The notes: generated by a model not told the origin, from the letters alone. 64,000 nucleotides of DNA from Branchinecta lynchi (GCA_023053575.1 JAKZAP010000007.1:14723508-14787507); one strand, 5' to 3'; shown: positions 37,261-49,789, counted from the first letter of the stretch. Made by a program: numbers and translations.

Positions 37261-38426
37261 TTTTTGGGATCCCAAAACGTAAGTGGAGGGATACCTATGA
37301 CATCGCAAAAGTTGTCCGTCTGTCCGTCCGTCCGTCCGTCTGTAAGCACGATAACTCTCGAAGGGAATGAGATATTTTGATGAAACTTGGTGTGAGGATT
37401 CGTTGGGTCGTCGGACCAGTCAAGTTCGTAGATGGGCTTTGTAGCCCTACATTTAGGGGTGGGGGAGGGGGTTCAAATTAAGGGGCAAACAAAATATTTT
37501 GAAACAGCTAATGTGATAGTCGGTTATGGGGTAAGAAGACATGCTGAGCACGATGGTGAACACTATTTTGTCATCGGACGAGTAGTTCGCCCGGAATCCG
37601 GCCAAAACCGGAAAGTTTGTTAAAAGTAAAAGTTTTATTTGAAGTTGATTAGATGTTCGATTTAGGGGTAGGAAGACATGCTGAAGACCATGGTGAAAAC
37701 CGTTTTCTTGACGGACAAGTAGTTCGCCCGGAATCCAGCCGAAACCGGAAAGTTTGAAATTAGAAGTTTTATGTTCGATTTAGTGCAAGAAGACATGTTG
37801 AACACTTATGTGAAACCAATTTTCTACCCCGACATGTAGTTCGCCCGGAATCTGACGAAAATCGGAAAGTTGGTTAAAAGTAAAAGCTTAATCTGAAGTT
37901 GATTAAATGTTTGATTTATGCGTAAAAAGACATGCCGAACACGATGGTGAAAATCATTTTCTCGCTGGACAACTAGTTCGCCCGGAATCCGGCCAAAACC
38001 GGAAAATTTGTTAAAAGCAAAAGTTCGATTAGATGACAGATTAAGGGGTAAGAAGAGAGGCTGAGTCGGTTTATGACAATGGTTTTTTACCCTGACATAT
38101 AATTATTCCGGAATCCGGTTGTAACCTGATTTTTGTTTAAGTCAAACTTTTATTCGAAGTTGATTAGATGTTCTTCATAGGGATTAGGAGATATGCTGGT
38201 TTTGTTTCTGTATTTTTTTTTTTTTTTGCTTGTCTAGTAGTTCGCTCGGAAATCAGCAGGAAGTCTCGGTCAGTATCGTCAAAATAGATATGGCTTAAAG
38301 AGGTATATCTGAACTTTTTTTTCTCTGATGATTAGCCTGTCCAAGACTGGATCTGGCGAAGACAAGACTCGATTGTCTGAATCAAATATTAGATTTTTGG
38401 GATACCATCGATACCTTTGGTCTTGT
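37261..38426 (-). repeat. 136-bp array element, copy 4
   Basis: Reverse orientation. The right-hand family end appears first (gggatcccaaaacgtaagtg, then CCGT/CTGT repeats at 37318-37345), followed by degenerate units, and the family start (tcgatacctttggtcttgt) at 38408-38426. It is inside the PKC intron between exons 39022-39152 and 26423-26548. Confidence 0.85.
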
Positions 38427-38590
38427 TAAGTTTCTTGTGTTCTTTCCACTATTTCTGTTGACAGTAATGGTCTTTTTTTCATTTCTTTTTTGTTTTTTTT
38501 CTTCTTTATCATTTAATTACTCCGTCTTTTTGTGCGTTTTTGCATTATGATGGGCAATAAATCTATTATTATTATCACTACACCCTTTGT
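38427..38590 (+). repeat. LINE-like 3' tail (gatgggcaataaatc, then ATT run)
   Basis: T-rich text followed by 'tgatgggcaataaatctatt' and an ATT run, a layout common at non-LTR 3' ends. There is no coding portion adjacent, because the neighbouring sequence belongs to the array element. Confidence 0.45.
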
Positions 38591-39021
38591 GCAAAGATAC
38601 TTCTCTTGCTCTAGGCGTCATACTCCCCTCTGAACGTGTCAAACAATTCGACATCGCGTCCTCGCTGGTTTGTTTTTGACGGACGAGGTTCTATCGCTTG
38701 ATATCTTCTAGTACGAGATTGTTTACTCCGGACACATTCAAACTGTTAGAAACGGGCAAAACTCCATAACTTGGCAAGAATTCTAGCAAATCTCAAATAT
38801 CTGTACGTTTAGCAGTGATCATTGAACAGAGTTTTAGAGCGTAAAGGCACCATAAATAAAAGAATTTCCTTGTTTACGGCCACCGAATTCCTTATTTGGC
38901 TCAGAAAATTTTCAAAAATCCACTGCTGCAATATCGAGAAGTTTTGACGTTTCTTGATAAGTTTTATTTCTCTCAAACCTAAACGGAATTTGCTGTTATC
39001 ACAAAACCTGCACGTACTTAC

Positions 39022-39152
39022 CACCTCTGTACTTGAGTCTTCATCTGATTCGCTCGTCGATGACAAACTTGACTTCGTCGAACTTCTTCTAGAGGTTGCA
39101 CTGCTGCCTGTAGGGGTAGCGTCATCAAACGGCGACGGACTTCTCTTTGAAC
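39022..39152 (-). CDS. PRKCD-like: Novel PKC exon: Ser-rich acidic V3 hinge
   Basis: A 131-bp exon: two bases completing a Gly codon, then 43 codons, ending in phase 0. The acceptor is gttcttttag and the donor GTAAGT. The peptide is SKRSPSPFDDATP, then runs of Ser/Thr (SATSRRSSTKSSLSSTS) and an acidic end (ESDEDSSTEV). The family's V3 linker between C1B and kinase is variable and disordered, so similarity cannot prove it. The support is position, splice signals and phase. Exon 48800-48901 ends in phase 1 and 26423-26548 begins in phase 0, and the acidic Ser-rich theme continues into that exon (ESEEE). Confidence 0.8.
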
Positions 39153-39751
39153 CTAAAAGAACAGATAAATAGATTTAAATAGATAGATTTTAAGGCACAA
39201 AAGCGAACAAGAGTCATCGCAGGGAAAACATAGAAACCACAAGTACGACATCTATACTCAGGATACGTAATGTTCCATACGGGCTACCGTATCCTCATGA
39301 TCTCAATAATCCACTAACTCCCACTACAAACAATTCTTGTTTCAACTCATCAGTTCCAAACATACTTTTCATACTCATATCCATCCATACACATATCAAG
39401 AACATATTATCAGATAGATTCTCCGTCCCCCTATCTCTGTAATATGACCATACGGAGTCGAATATATCCCCTTACCATGGCCGATGCAAACGACCGAAGG
39501 TTAGGCGCTACACGGCACATTGTTTCATTACCTCTACAAATAGCTATACGACTGCGAAGACGCGTAGAAGAAACATTCGAAGTCAAAGCCGATTGGTTCT
39601 CTGGACGCGCTCTAGAGCGGGTGGGCGTGCCTCATGCAGTTACTGCTCTGCGATGAGGACTGCGAAGACGGAAGTAGACGGGTATCAACCCAAAGCTAGA
39701 GCATGTATCTCTAGCTCCACTCAGTTTTGTCGGGCTATCCATAGTCGCAGC

Positions 39752-40048
39752 CAGAGGCGTTACTAGCCAAAATGTTTGGAGGGGGGGGGAGGGGGACGAG
39801 GCATTTACCGACTGGCTGTTAATTTTTACCGACTTTTTCTGCAGAAAAAACGACTGTTCTCAACAACGAAAATGATATTTTGAGAAAAAAAATCGACTTG
39901 ACGAAAAATCGACCAATTTTCAGAAAAAAATCAACGGTTTTGACCAAAAATCGCGGCACTTCGAGCAGACTCAGTTATTTTTTACCGACTGGCCGACAGC
40001 ATTGGGGGGGGGGGGGGGGGGGCGCCCCCCCCCGTCGTGACGCCCCTG
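39752..40048. mobile_element. 297-bp hAT-like MITE
   Basis: Begins CAGAGGCGTTACTAGCC and ends GTCGTGACGCCCCTG. The flanking 8-mers are gtcgcagc (39744-39751) and gtcgctgc (40049-40056), one mismatch. CAGNGGCGT termini with an 8-bp duplication are characteristic of hAT non-autonomous elements. The interior repeats 'ccgactggc' and 'aaaatcgac' and has G and C runs at the right. Confidence 0.85.
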
Positions 40049-40056
40049 GTCGCTGC

Positions 40057-40555
40057 ATGGGACCAAAGACGGATCTTCTATCTGATTATTTGTTCTTTCA
40101 CATACTCATGCTTTCCTTCTCACACCCACACATAGGGCAAGCGTAAGGAAAAGTCCTTAGAAGAGAAATGGCGCGCGCGGCTTAGCAAGGCTATGGCAGT
40201 ATTTCTCAGTGACCAAAAGAATAGTCTTTACGCACCGAGTTTCTCTTCGTTCCATCTACAGACTCGTTCGGAATGTACGCAAGCGAGTACATTTCCAACC
40301 CTTAATCTCCAAATCTTCCAAAGTATCGTGAGCCGGACGCGGATCTGTAACCAAACTACCTCGGGCACACTTGACAAGTTCGTCTTCCTAGCATATGTGC
40401 CATCTGGTTTTATGGTTTTGCAGGGTCGTCTTGCAACCGGCCAGAGAGGTCTGATGCACTTTCTTCGCACCAAAATTCGCCTTTGCTGCTTCACCCGTTC
40501 GTTCACAAGATTTCCAGACTCTTCTCTCCAGTGTCATCTTCCCACATAAATGGCT
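40057..40555. other. PKC intron; nothing recognised
   Basis: Frames of 92-118 codons on both strands overlap one another and match nothing I recognise. No splice-bounded conserved block was found. Confidence 0.35.
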
Positions 40556-41175
40556 TATCTTCGCCTACCACTCAGCAGCTTCATTCGAAATGGATCACCC
40601 AACTGAGACTAAGGGTTGGGCGTACCTCAAGGTTCCGGGATCCACCGCCTCAACCGGATAGTCGGACCCGGAAAATGAGAATCCGACCAAAATCAATCAC
40701 GTCTGCACTACACCTGTCCGGGAAATTAAAAGTCTTCGGGAATTTTGCACCAGCCCTCTGCAACCAATCCCATTCGATCCGAATGAAACCACAGAAGGAC
40801 TCAACTAGGAGATATGACCAAGTTTCGTCACAATCTTTCAACCAATTAAGTCACGTATGCGTGCAACAAGATTTGTTGGATCCCACTACCCCCTCATAAT
40901 AGCCGAATTAGGGAAATGACATTTAAATGAATTTGTTGACGTCCCTCTATGCCTGGCAGCCGTGCCGAAAGTACCGTGCTATATTTTTAACACTGTGCAT
41001 GGGGTTTTGGGACCCGGGGCGTTTTCGCCAGGGGGTGGTGTTACCGGGGGATTTCAGGGTAGGGCAGGTACCAGGAGGAGGGGGTTCACCGGGTGTTTGC
41101 CGGAACCCATGTCGATCGACTAGTTCGGCCATCATGATAGACAATCGGACAGACAGAAAAGCAATCTGCACACGG
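40556..41175 (-). repeat. Degenerate fragment of the 430-bp array family
   Basis: 'agatatgaccaagtttcgtc', 'gcgtgcaacaagatttg', 'ccgaattagggaaatgac' and a final 'atcggacagacagaaaagca' follow the family order. The unit spacing is lost and a G-rich block (41010-41095) interrupts it. Confidence 0.5.
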
Positions 41176-41951
41176 CTCTTGAACTGAAAGCAACCCCAGC
41201 GCTGAAGCAAAGGTTAAGATGGGGGTACAGGTACTAAAATCTATGACATCTAGCCGGGTGGAGGTGGGTGGTTTGGTCCGAAAATTGTGGATTTGATCCG
41301 GGGTGGGTCCCTTCAAAGTTACAAAATTTGGGATTTTATACCTTGATGGGTGGTTTGTCAGTTTTATTTTATTTTTGGGACGAGTAACATATCATTCGAT
41401 AGCTCACCACATAAAAACAGTCGTAGAGATGGTTTTAAGGCGATATTGAACCTAGAAACATTTGTGCGTACAGTACAGGAACAAGTTAATTTTCTGGAAG
41501 GACTGCTGCTGCAGATTTAGGTTTCCGATGCGCTGTGAAAATTTTTCCGATGCTTATGAAAATTTTCCGGTGTTTATGTGCCCAAAAACAAATTTTATCT
41601 TCTGGCATACTCGAGTACGAGAGGTTCTCCCCAGGAATTGCTACCGCACTAGACTTACTAATTTTATTTTATTTCTCCCTTTTTCACGTATAGTGAAAGG
41701 ACAAGCCCAATTTAGTTTCCGGAACCGCTGTGACAGGTCCTCCGAAATGGGACCCAAGACCCCTTACCACCGGAACCTTCTGACAAACGAAAACAGGACC
41801 CCAGGAAAAACAAAAATGGGACCGCTCTGGCTCACCAAAGGCTAACCCTTGTAAACGATAGACATAAATCCAAAATACAGGTCACGGAAGGTGACCCATA
41901 ATTTCCGAAAAAAAGACCCTTTTTTGTGGAAAAAATAGTATAAGAGAATAA
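41176..41951. other. PKC intron; G-rich low complexity, nothing coding recognised
   Basis: A 127-codon plus frame at 41462-41845 is not recognisable. G-rich text at 41221-41355 (ggtgggtggtttggtcc) is similar to 46320-46440. Confidence 0.35.
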
Positions 41952-43324
41952 ACAAGACCAAAGGTATCGATGGGATCCCAAAAATCTAAGATTTGATCCA
42001 GACATTTGGGTCTTGTCTTCGCCAAATCCATTCTTCGCCAGGCTAATCATCAGAGAAAATCGAGTTAAGATATTCTATCTATCTACCTTTCTATACCTCT
42101 ATAAGCCATATCTATTTTGACGATACTGACCGAAACTTCCTGCTTTACTTCTGCCGAATTCGCGGTTTCGCCCGAATTCCGAGCGAACTACTAGTCCAGC
42201 AAAAAAGAAAATTCAGAAACAAATCCGGCGTATCTCCTTATCCCTATAAAGAACTTCTAATCAACTTTAAATAAAACTTTGATTTAAAAAAAAATGCGGG
42301 TACAACAGGATTCCGGACTAATTATATGTCCGGGTAAAAATGATTATCATATAGCCTACAGACTCAGCGTCTCTTCTTACCCCTAAATCTAACATCTAAT
42401 CAACTTCAGATAAAACTTTTGCTTTTAACATATTTTCCGGTTTTGGCCGGATTACAGGCGAACGAGTTGTCCGGCAAGAAAATGGTTTTCACCATCGTGT
42501 TCAGCATATCTTCTTACCCCAAAATCAAACATTTAATCAACTTCAAATGAAACTTTGACTTCTAACCAACTTTTTTGCCGGATTCCAGACGAAATATTTG
42601 TCCAGCGAGAAAATGGGTTTCACCATCGTGTTCAGCATGTCTTCTTACCCCTAAATCAATCATTTAATCAACTTCAAATGAAACTTTTACTTTTAACAAA
42701 CTTTCCTGTTTTTGCCGGATTCCGGACGAACTATTTGTCCGGAGAGAAAATGATTTTCACCATCATGCTCAGCATGTCTTCTTACACCTAGATCAAACAT
42801 GTAATCAACTTCAAATGAAAATTTTACTTTTAACCAACTTTCCAGTTTTTGCCGGATTCCGGACGAACTACTTGTCCAGCAAGAAAGTGGTTTTCACCAT
42901 CTTGTTCAGCATGTTTTGTTACTCCTAGATCAAACATTTAATCAACTTCAAATGAAACTTTTACTTTTAACAAACTTTCCGGTTTTTGCCGGATTCCGGA
43001 CGAACTACGTGTCCAGCGAGAAAATGATTTTCACCGTCGTGCTCGTGTTCTTACCCCAGAATCGACTATCGGATTAGCTGTTTAAAAATATTTTGTTTGT
43101 CCCTTAATTTGAACCCCCTCCCCCACCCCTAAATATAGGGCTACAGGGCCGATCTACGAACTCGACCTTACTCTTGACCCAAAAAATCGTCACACCAAGT
43201 TTCATCAAAACATCTCATTCCCTTCGAGAGTTATCGTGCTCACAGACGGACGGACGGACGGACAGACGGACAACTTTTGCGATGTCATAGGTATCCCTCC
43301 ACTTACGTTTTGGGATCCCAAAAA
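41952..43324 (+). repeat. 136-bp array element, copy 5
   Basis: Starts ACAAGACCAAAGGTATCGAT and ends cttacgttttgggatccc plus AAAA. It contains about seven units ('gccggattccggacgaacta' and relatives) and the 3' body with 'gagttatcgtgctcacagac' and GGAC/GGAC repeats (43240-43275). Confidence 0.88.
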
Positions 43325-43439
43325 GTTGTTCCTGGTTGTGTCTTTTGTTGATCCAAACACTGTCGGGAGGGGGGCAAAATTTGAATAACCAGCAGGTTGA
43401 ACCAGGTACCAGATTGAGTTGCCGAATCTCACCAAACTT

Positions 43440-45970
43440 GGGAAGTTAGAGCTAGGGCTGTAGTTCTGCCTTTTGATGGTTCACACCCAATCGGACCCCC
43501 ACATGAACTTTGGCAGCACATCACTTGGTGGTGTTAGCGGTGGGCAGACAAAACTAAGGGTGATGTGATTCGGTCCTTCAAAATGCACTCTTAGGACACT
43601 AGCTCTAACGCCCCAACAAGTTTGGTTCAGATCCGGCAACTCTTTCTACGGCGGTCGACAAGAACTTAAAGGCTCCCATGACCGGGGTCGAAAAAGCATA
43701 TTTTATCTTCTTCAGCCTCCCCCTACACGGTAGGATCGAATTCCTTGTGATCCGATCGGAAGGAATATCTAGGACCCTAGCTATACCTTTCCGCTAAGTT
43801 TCGTTGAGATCTGGCTACTACTATAGGTCGATGTGTTGTTTACAAACATATAGGGACTGCCTCCCGGACCTCGCCCCCCCCCCCCTCCACGTGTTCCGAT
43901 CATCAAAAGTCACAACGAGGAGCAACCAATGAAAATATTTGGCATGACTGAACGAATGACAATGAATCCCTGATTGTGCGTCAGATAGGGTTTGCGCTCT
44001 TCCCCGAGATCCCTTTCATCTTAAGACGGAATGACAGAGTGAATTTGTAAAAGTTGGTCCATTCGTTGACGACTGTTTCTGAATAAATAGATTTTGGTGC
44101 CATCGTGATTTATTAAGTACCATCCAAACTGCATAACTCGTTTGAAAGTCATACATCTAGTCAGGTCCCTAGTACAGCCTTAAACGGAACTTCCGAGACG
44201 TGTGGTCGTGTCAATTGTCAAGTTCCAGAATTAAGGATGTCACAAGATTTCCTCGGGATTACTCCGGGGTTCCTCCAACTCTCCCAACAGTGCCCGGATC
44301 TGGCCCGGTTCTAAAAGTGATGTATAGGGCTTACGCTTGTTCGTCTTGCTAAGTCTCATCTAAACACCTAACTCTAGGCGTGCCACGAGATTTCCGGTGA
44401 CCACCTTCCAACTCGTCAACTGCTGCCTGATCCGTTTGTTCATTTTGTATCATGTCAATTCTTTTAAGCCTTCGAGATCCTGATCGACTAGAAAGCTTCG
44501 GGAACAGTGTATAACTATGGTTTTTTCCCCAACATTCCATGCAACTTTCCCTGTAGGTGTGAGAAACAGATCGAGAAGATCGACACTTTAAGGCGGTCTG
44601 GGTTCATTTTTAATCTAAAGCCTTGAGCTACAAATGATCATGGGCCTTTACGGACCATGAAAGTTTAGGTACCGTTTGGTCAAAACTGTTTTCAGTACAA
44701 CTTTAACGAATCGTACCAGAGTTTTGAATGCCAAAAAATTAACGGGCCTTCCTCCGGTTAATACGATCCAGTCTTATAAATGATTGTTTAGTAGCTAGGT
44801 TTTTCCTTACCCCTAAGCATGTCATGGCTCGATCCCACATAGTTGGAGCAGCGTTCTTGGTCACGGGTCCGACCGGTGATCTCCGGTTATTCTTATAAGG
44901 CGTTTTTGAATCCACCGGTGACTACTCACCAGTCTTATAATCCGTTTTTGAACTAACCGGTGTCCGGTTATTATCTCACCGGTGCGGACTAACCAGAACC
45001 TGCTCGGGAGCCTGGCTTTACCGAGAAGTTAGCAACCTTTTCTCAACTGACGGGGTTTCTCGCAAAACCCGGAATTGAGACCGTTTTTGCACTCACCGGT
45101 GACTATACCTACCGGTGAACCAACAAACGCGTTACAAGGGAAGAACCGGACACCGGTGAAAAAACACTAGAGACAGCCCGGAGTGCAACGAGCACAGCTC
45201 TTGCTAACTATCAAGTAGCATTCAGTTATGATCACCCGTTCGAAAGTTATGCATGTCGGAAGTTTCCAGCTTTTTCCTCCCTCAAATGCCCCCAGAATGG
45301 CTGGAACCGGGAAGTGGTGGTTTCCAAGTCCGTCTTTGCGGGTCGGTAATGTGTCTGTCAAGTATCATCGTCTTAGCACAACTGAAAATACCTTAACTCG
45401 CGATTACCGGAATTCTGGGACCCACCTCTAACTCCCCAACAGTGGCCGGATCTAGTCCGATACGCTGTATCTAGAGCACAGGCTTGTTATTCCTACTAGT
45501 TCACTCCGATCCATCCACTCTAAGCGTATTACGATATTTCCGGTCCCGCTAGCTACCCCCCCCCCCCCCCCCCGACAGCGGTCGCATTCGGTCTGTATCA
45601 TCATATAGAACACCTGTGACATGTCCTCTTGTCAGTTATCAAGTTTTATTCGGAACCGATCACCCGCTCGAAAGTTGCACATGACATAAGATTTTTAATT
45701 TCCTTTCCCTCCACTCGAACCAAGATTTTCGGATCGGGGAGATGACTATTTCCAAGTTAATGTAGTCGCCGCCTAGTATCATCATCCTAGCCCATTTGGA
45801 AGCACCCTAACTCGTGATTACCCGAATTACCGGGAAACCCTCTTCAACTTCACAGCGCACTGAACCGGTCATGTTCCATCAATAACGTGTCTAAGAGTTA
45901 TGTTTGTTCTTCCCACCAAGTTCCATCCCGGCGATTTTGATTTAGTTAGTGTGTCGGACTCCGAACCTCG
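43440..45970 (-). repeat. Degenerate 430-bp array family, interrupted at 44841-45199
   Basis: Recurrent family phrases: 'gcgtgccacgagatttccggt' near 44378, 'gatcacccgttcgaaag' near 45229, 'gatcacccgctcgaaag' near 45657, 'ccatccactctaagcgtatt' near 45510. The 45229 to 45657 spacing is 428 bp, equal to the unit length in the other copies. The ends are not clear, and unrelated text may be mixed in before 44100. Confidence 0.55.
44841..45199 (-). mobile_element. ACCGGTG-rich element, reversed copy
   Basis: Reverse complement begins AGCTGTGCTCGTTGCACTCC then GGGCTGTCTCT, matching the start of 4201-4463, and ends near 'aacgctgctcc'. The interior has many ACCGGTGA/TCACCGGT motifs. It interrupts the degenerate 430-bp array. 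Confidence 0.6.
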
Positions 45971-45975
45971 GTGTA

Positions 45976-46166
45976 CAGGAGGGGTACCCAACCTCGAATT
46001 TACAAAACCTCGAAGGAAATTTCGATCCAGTCCTAAAAATATCCTAACTGTCAAGAAGGAAAACCTGTGTAACCCAGGACCTGTTTTGGACTCCACAGAA
46101 ATTTCCTTGTAAGGTTTTCAGGCCAAATTCGAGGTCACATAAATACGAGGTTGGATACCCCTCCTG
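45976..46166. mobile_element. 191-bp MITE, TA target site (Tc1/mariner type)
   Basis: Termini CAGGAGGGGTACCCAACCTCG-like and its inverse (CGAGGTTGGATACCCCTCCTG), about 21 bp with few mismatches, flanked by TA at both ends (45974-45975, 46167-46168). A TA duplication with such termini fits Tc1/mariner. A one-ended relative is at 51332-51360. Confidence 0.85.
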
Positions 46167-46168
46167 TA

Positions 46169-46833
46169 GCACTCTCGTACTGGAGATGAGGCAGCTTGTT
46201 TGTTGTTGTTTTTTGCTCAGAACGTCACAATTATCGAAATATCGGCATGATATTGAACATAAACTTATCCAGATCATCAATCTAGACCATTTGACATCTT
46301 TTTTTTTTTTTTTTTTTTAGTCTGGAGGTTTTGGGGTGGGTGGTTTGGAACTAAAATTGTTGATTTTTCCCTGGCTGGGGGGGTCCCAAACCCAAAAACA
46401 GATTCTGTACCCTATGGTAAGGGGTGGGGTGGGTCCTTTTCTTGAAAGTTGACTGATTTTATGCTAAATATCAGTAGATTTCATACTTGTGACCCCATGG
46501 GTTATCTCGAACTCCTTGTTAACAAAAGTGTCCTTTTTTATATCTCTACCAAGTCTACCTGGAGGCTTTCAGCGGCTACTTTCTGGCCGACGGTTACCAG
46601 CTTCATTATCAACCAATAAGCGTGTCAAAAACCAAACAAGTTCTTGGCACAGAGGCAGGCGCGTGATTTTTCTCTGGCACTCTTGTATTATTCGGAGAAT
46701 AGGTGCGTCACCTCTCCAGGTTTTACAAGGCGTGTCCAACCATTCAACCAATAAACTAGAAGATAGAGCTATAACAAGGATGCTATGACGCTAAAATTGG
46801 GGTCGGCTCCTCCACGACAAGACCTGTGCTTGA
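46169..46833. other. PKC intron; poly-T and G-rich text
   Basis: A T-run of 18 ends near 46318. Overlapping frames of 99 (plus) and 60 (minus) codons at 46489-46788 match nothing recognisable. Confidence 0.35.
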
Positions 46834-47946
46834 CAGGGTTGCCACAGGTGGCAATTTACCACCATTTACCACCAATTTACCACCTTTTTTATGTTTGGTG
46901 ATCTTACGTAAAAACAGCAAGTTTTTCAAACCTGAAGTTTGTACTTTTAAACACAAGCAATCTAAAAGGATGGTAGATAAGGTACAAACAAGACCAAAGG
47001 TTTCGATGGGATCACACAAATTTAATATCCAGACAACTGGATCCAGTAGATATCCAGTCTTCGACAGACTCGTTAAACATTTTTACTATCAAATTTTGGG
47101 GGATTAAGCTTGTGTGTTTCTACAGCATATGCTGTCTACTTTGAAAAATTGATCTACTTTGAAAAATTGATCAAAACTTCCTTCCTTACTTCTGCCAAAT
47201 TTCCGGTTTTAAAAAATCCGACCGGATTCCGGGCAAACCTCTAATCGACTTCAGATAAAACTTTTACTTTTAACAAATTTGTAGGTTACAGACGGATTCT
47301 GAGTGATCTACACGTCCGGTGAGAAAATGGTTGTGATAGCTGGATTCATCACGTCTCCTTACCCGTACACCAAACATTTAATCAATTTAAATAAAACTTC
47401 ACTTTTAATAAATTTTACGGGTCTGGCCGGATTCTGGGCGAACTACTTGACCGACAAGAAAATAATTTTCATATTCGGATTCAGCATTTTCCTTTACCCC
47501 TGAATCAAACCTCTAATCAGCTTCAGATGAAACTTTCACTTTTCACAAACTTTCCGGTTTTTGCCGAATTCTGGATGAACTGCTTGTTCCCTAAATCGAC
47601 TATATCATTAGCTTTTTAAAAATATTTGTTCACCCCTTGATTTGAAACCTCTCCCCACCCCTAAATATACGGCTATGGGGCCCATCTACGAACGTGACCT
47701 GTACTTTGACCGTAAGTCCTCACACCAAGTTTGGACAAAATATCTCTTCGGGAATTATCGTGCTAACAGACAGACAGACAGACAGACAGACGGACGCAGA
47801 ACTTTACGAGGTCATAGGTATCCCGCCACTTACGTTTTGGGGTCCCAAAGATGACCAGATTACTAGACTTTGATCTTTTTCTAACCAAACATGGCGAAAA
47901 ATCACCAAATTTTGGTGATGTGTTTTGGTTTAGCCTAGCAACCCTG
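46834..47946. mobile_element. hAT-like element (CAGGGTTGC ends) with nested array element
   Basis: CAGGGTTGCCA at 46834 and TAGCAACCCTG ending at 47946 form a terminal inverted repeat. The flanking 8-mers (gtgcttga, gtgccaag) share only about half their bases, so the duplication is weak. Text just inside both ends refers to 'accaccaattt' and 'caccaaattttggtg'. Most of the interior is an inserted array element (46988-47849). A similar terminus occurs at 63485 (agcagggttgccgacc). Confidence 0.55.
46988..47849 (+). repeat. 136-bp array element, copy 6 (diverged)
   Basis: Starts ACAAGACCAAAGGTTTCGAT and ends cttacgttttggggtccc plus AAA. Units are strongly diverged. The 3' body retains 'attatcgtgctaacagac' and a CAGA/ACGG tract (47770-47795). 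Confidence 0.8.
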
Positions 47947-48261
47947 GTGCCAAGGGCCTTGAAGCCGATTCAAGTCTCGCCAAAAGTCACTCGGGCCGGA
48001 TTCGAAACTCACGTCATGAGAGATAAAATCATTTGCAGAGGAGAACCAAAAGGCCCCTAATATGCCTGCCAATTCCTAGCCCACTTGGATGTACCATTAG
48101 GATCTATCAATGCCAAGATTACTTGCCAGGACAGCGAATCTAGCAAGAGTGAAAAAATCAAGTGATTTTTTGTATATTGTTTCCTCAACTCCTATCGAAC
48201 TTGGTGAAAATCTGGTAGAATTTCTGCGGGTCGCTGTCACTATCCCCACCGTTCAATACGC

Positions 48262-48690
48262 CCATTCCTAAAATCCGCTGATTCGCTCGCCCGTTGATTC
48301 TCCCACTCGCTGATTCCTTCATCTTTCGATTCCCTCACCCTTTGATTATTCTACCCTCTGATTCGTCCAACCATTCGATCCGTCCACTCATCAATTCGCC
48401 TAACGTCCGGTCGCTGAAGTGTCGATTCGACTACCACAGAAATCCTTCGGTTCCCCTACCGTTATTTTGCTCACTCTTATATACCGTCGATTCACCCACT
48501 CGTAAATTCTCCAATTCGTTCAGTCCCAATGGCGTCTTCGGGCAATTAGTTCACGTAAGCCGTGTCCCCAAATCGATGTGTAGGTGAGTCAATGTGTGGG
48601 CTAATCAGCGGGTGGGTGAAATAACTAGTGGGCAAATTGAAGGATATTATGGGTGAACTGACGGTTGGATCAAATGACAAGTATGCGAAC
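48262..48690. repeat. Inverted degenerate 15-16-bp tandem arrays
   Basis: From 48262 to about 48520, units of the type TGATTCNCCCACTCGC or TTGATTCTCCCACTCG recur about every 15-16 bp. From about 48575 to 48690 the inverse type (GTGGGTGAANTANC, GGGTGAACTGACGG) recurs. This is a weaker version of the organisation at 26846-28107. Confidence 0.5.
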
Positions 48691-48799
48691 CAACGGGACG
48701 GATCACCATGTGAAACAAGCTGATAGCTGCACGTGTCTAAAAAGCCAAGTTGGGTCATCGGACATAGTTAACAAAACATAAAAACTATTTCATCCTTAC

Positions 48800-48901
48800 C
48801 TCGTTTAACTGACGAGAGGGCTTCTGCCAAAAGCTTCTGATTGACACCGCACAGGTTTGGCATGTGCTTCTCACATTTGTGGTGGCAATTAACGTTACAA
48901 A
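48800..48901 (-). CDS. PRKCD-like: Novel PKC exon: second half of the C1B domain
   Basis: A 102-bp exon: two bases, 33 codons, then one base (G) that completes Gly with exon 39022-39152. The acceptor is ttctgtttacag and the donor GTAAGG. The peptide [18 protein letters not shown] supplies the last four zinc ligands of a C1 finger (C-x4-H-x2-C-x7-C). It continues [14 protein letters not shown], nearly identical to the post-C1B sequence of PKC delta/theta ([11 protein letters not shown]). C1 domains bind diacylglycerol or phorbol ester. The first half of C1B, C1A and C2 were not found upstream. The position before the ligand His carries Cys, where Val is usual. Confidence 0.93.
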
Positions 48902-49789
48902 CTGTAAACAGAAAAATCAAATCAGGTCACTGCTTAGGTATAATTAACGTGACATGATTTACTTTTTAGTGGAGTATTTCATTTCTGAATAATTGACATT
49001 GCCGCCACTCTAGCCAACTTTATTTTTTCACTGTTTGTTCTGAAGTTCATAACTGGTACACTTGTTGCATTGGATGGATTCTAGACGTGTCTTAACGAGT
49101 CACAGTCCCAAGCCCACCCGGTTCCGGGGCAAATGGTCTCAAGTTACCCGTTTACCGAAGCAAGTCGCACGGGTCATTTTGGATGATATTCAGATGGAAC
49201 AATATACAGACACAGTTGCTCCCGTACAGTACCACTCAATCAACAACTATATTCACCCATGTACTAACTGTGACAGGACAGGATATGGGTATTAGAAAGA
49301 CAAGGATAAAAAAGAAAGGAAAAGAACAAATAAACTAAACAAAACTAAATAAACATACTATAATATGGGTGACTGCGGTCTAGAGGAGCAACAAACTCGA
49401 CAAAGCGTTGGTCCAGAGCCACAAATGGATCTGTAACACTGTACAGTCGCGTAACTTTGTGGTTACGAGCCCACGGGAAAAGACCACTAGTTACAGGCCA
49501 AAGAGGCGGCTCACTTCGCATGTCAGTTTGGAATAAGGGTGATTTGTAAGTAAATCGCGCCTTAAATAACGCGTCGCGATCTCTACTCCTTTCTTTCTAA
49601 AATGGTTTTGAATTTTTAAAACAATGGGATGAAGCTGGAGTGAAGTCTATATTTCGTGTCGACACTCGGTTATTTGGTAGGCCAAGCGAACCGACTTACG
49701 GGGTGCCGGAACAAATCGACCTTAGCGGGAGTTGCTATGCCAAGAAAGTCTTAACTACCGACACGGGCGAGATTCAGAGAATCCTTGAT
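48902..49789. other. Interval between C1B half-exon and the 404-codon frame
   Basis: I looked on the minus strand for the missing first half of C1B (a Phe-Cys-x-x-Cys codon pattern) and did not find it. No other feature was recognised. Confidence 0.5.
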
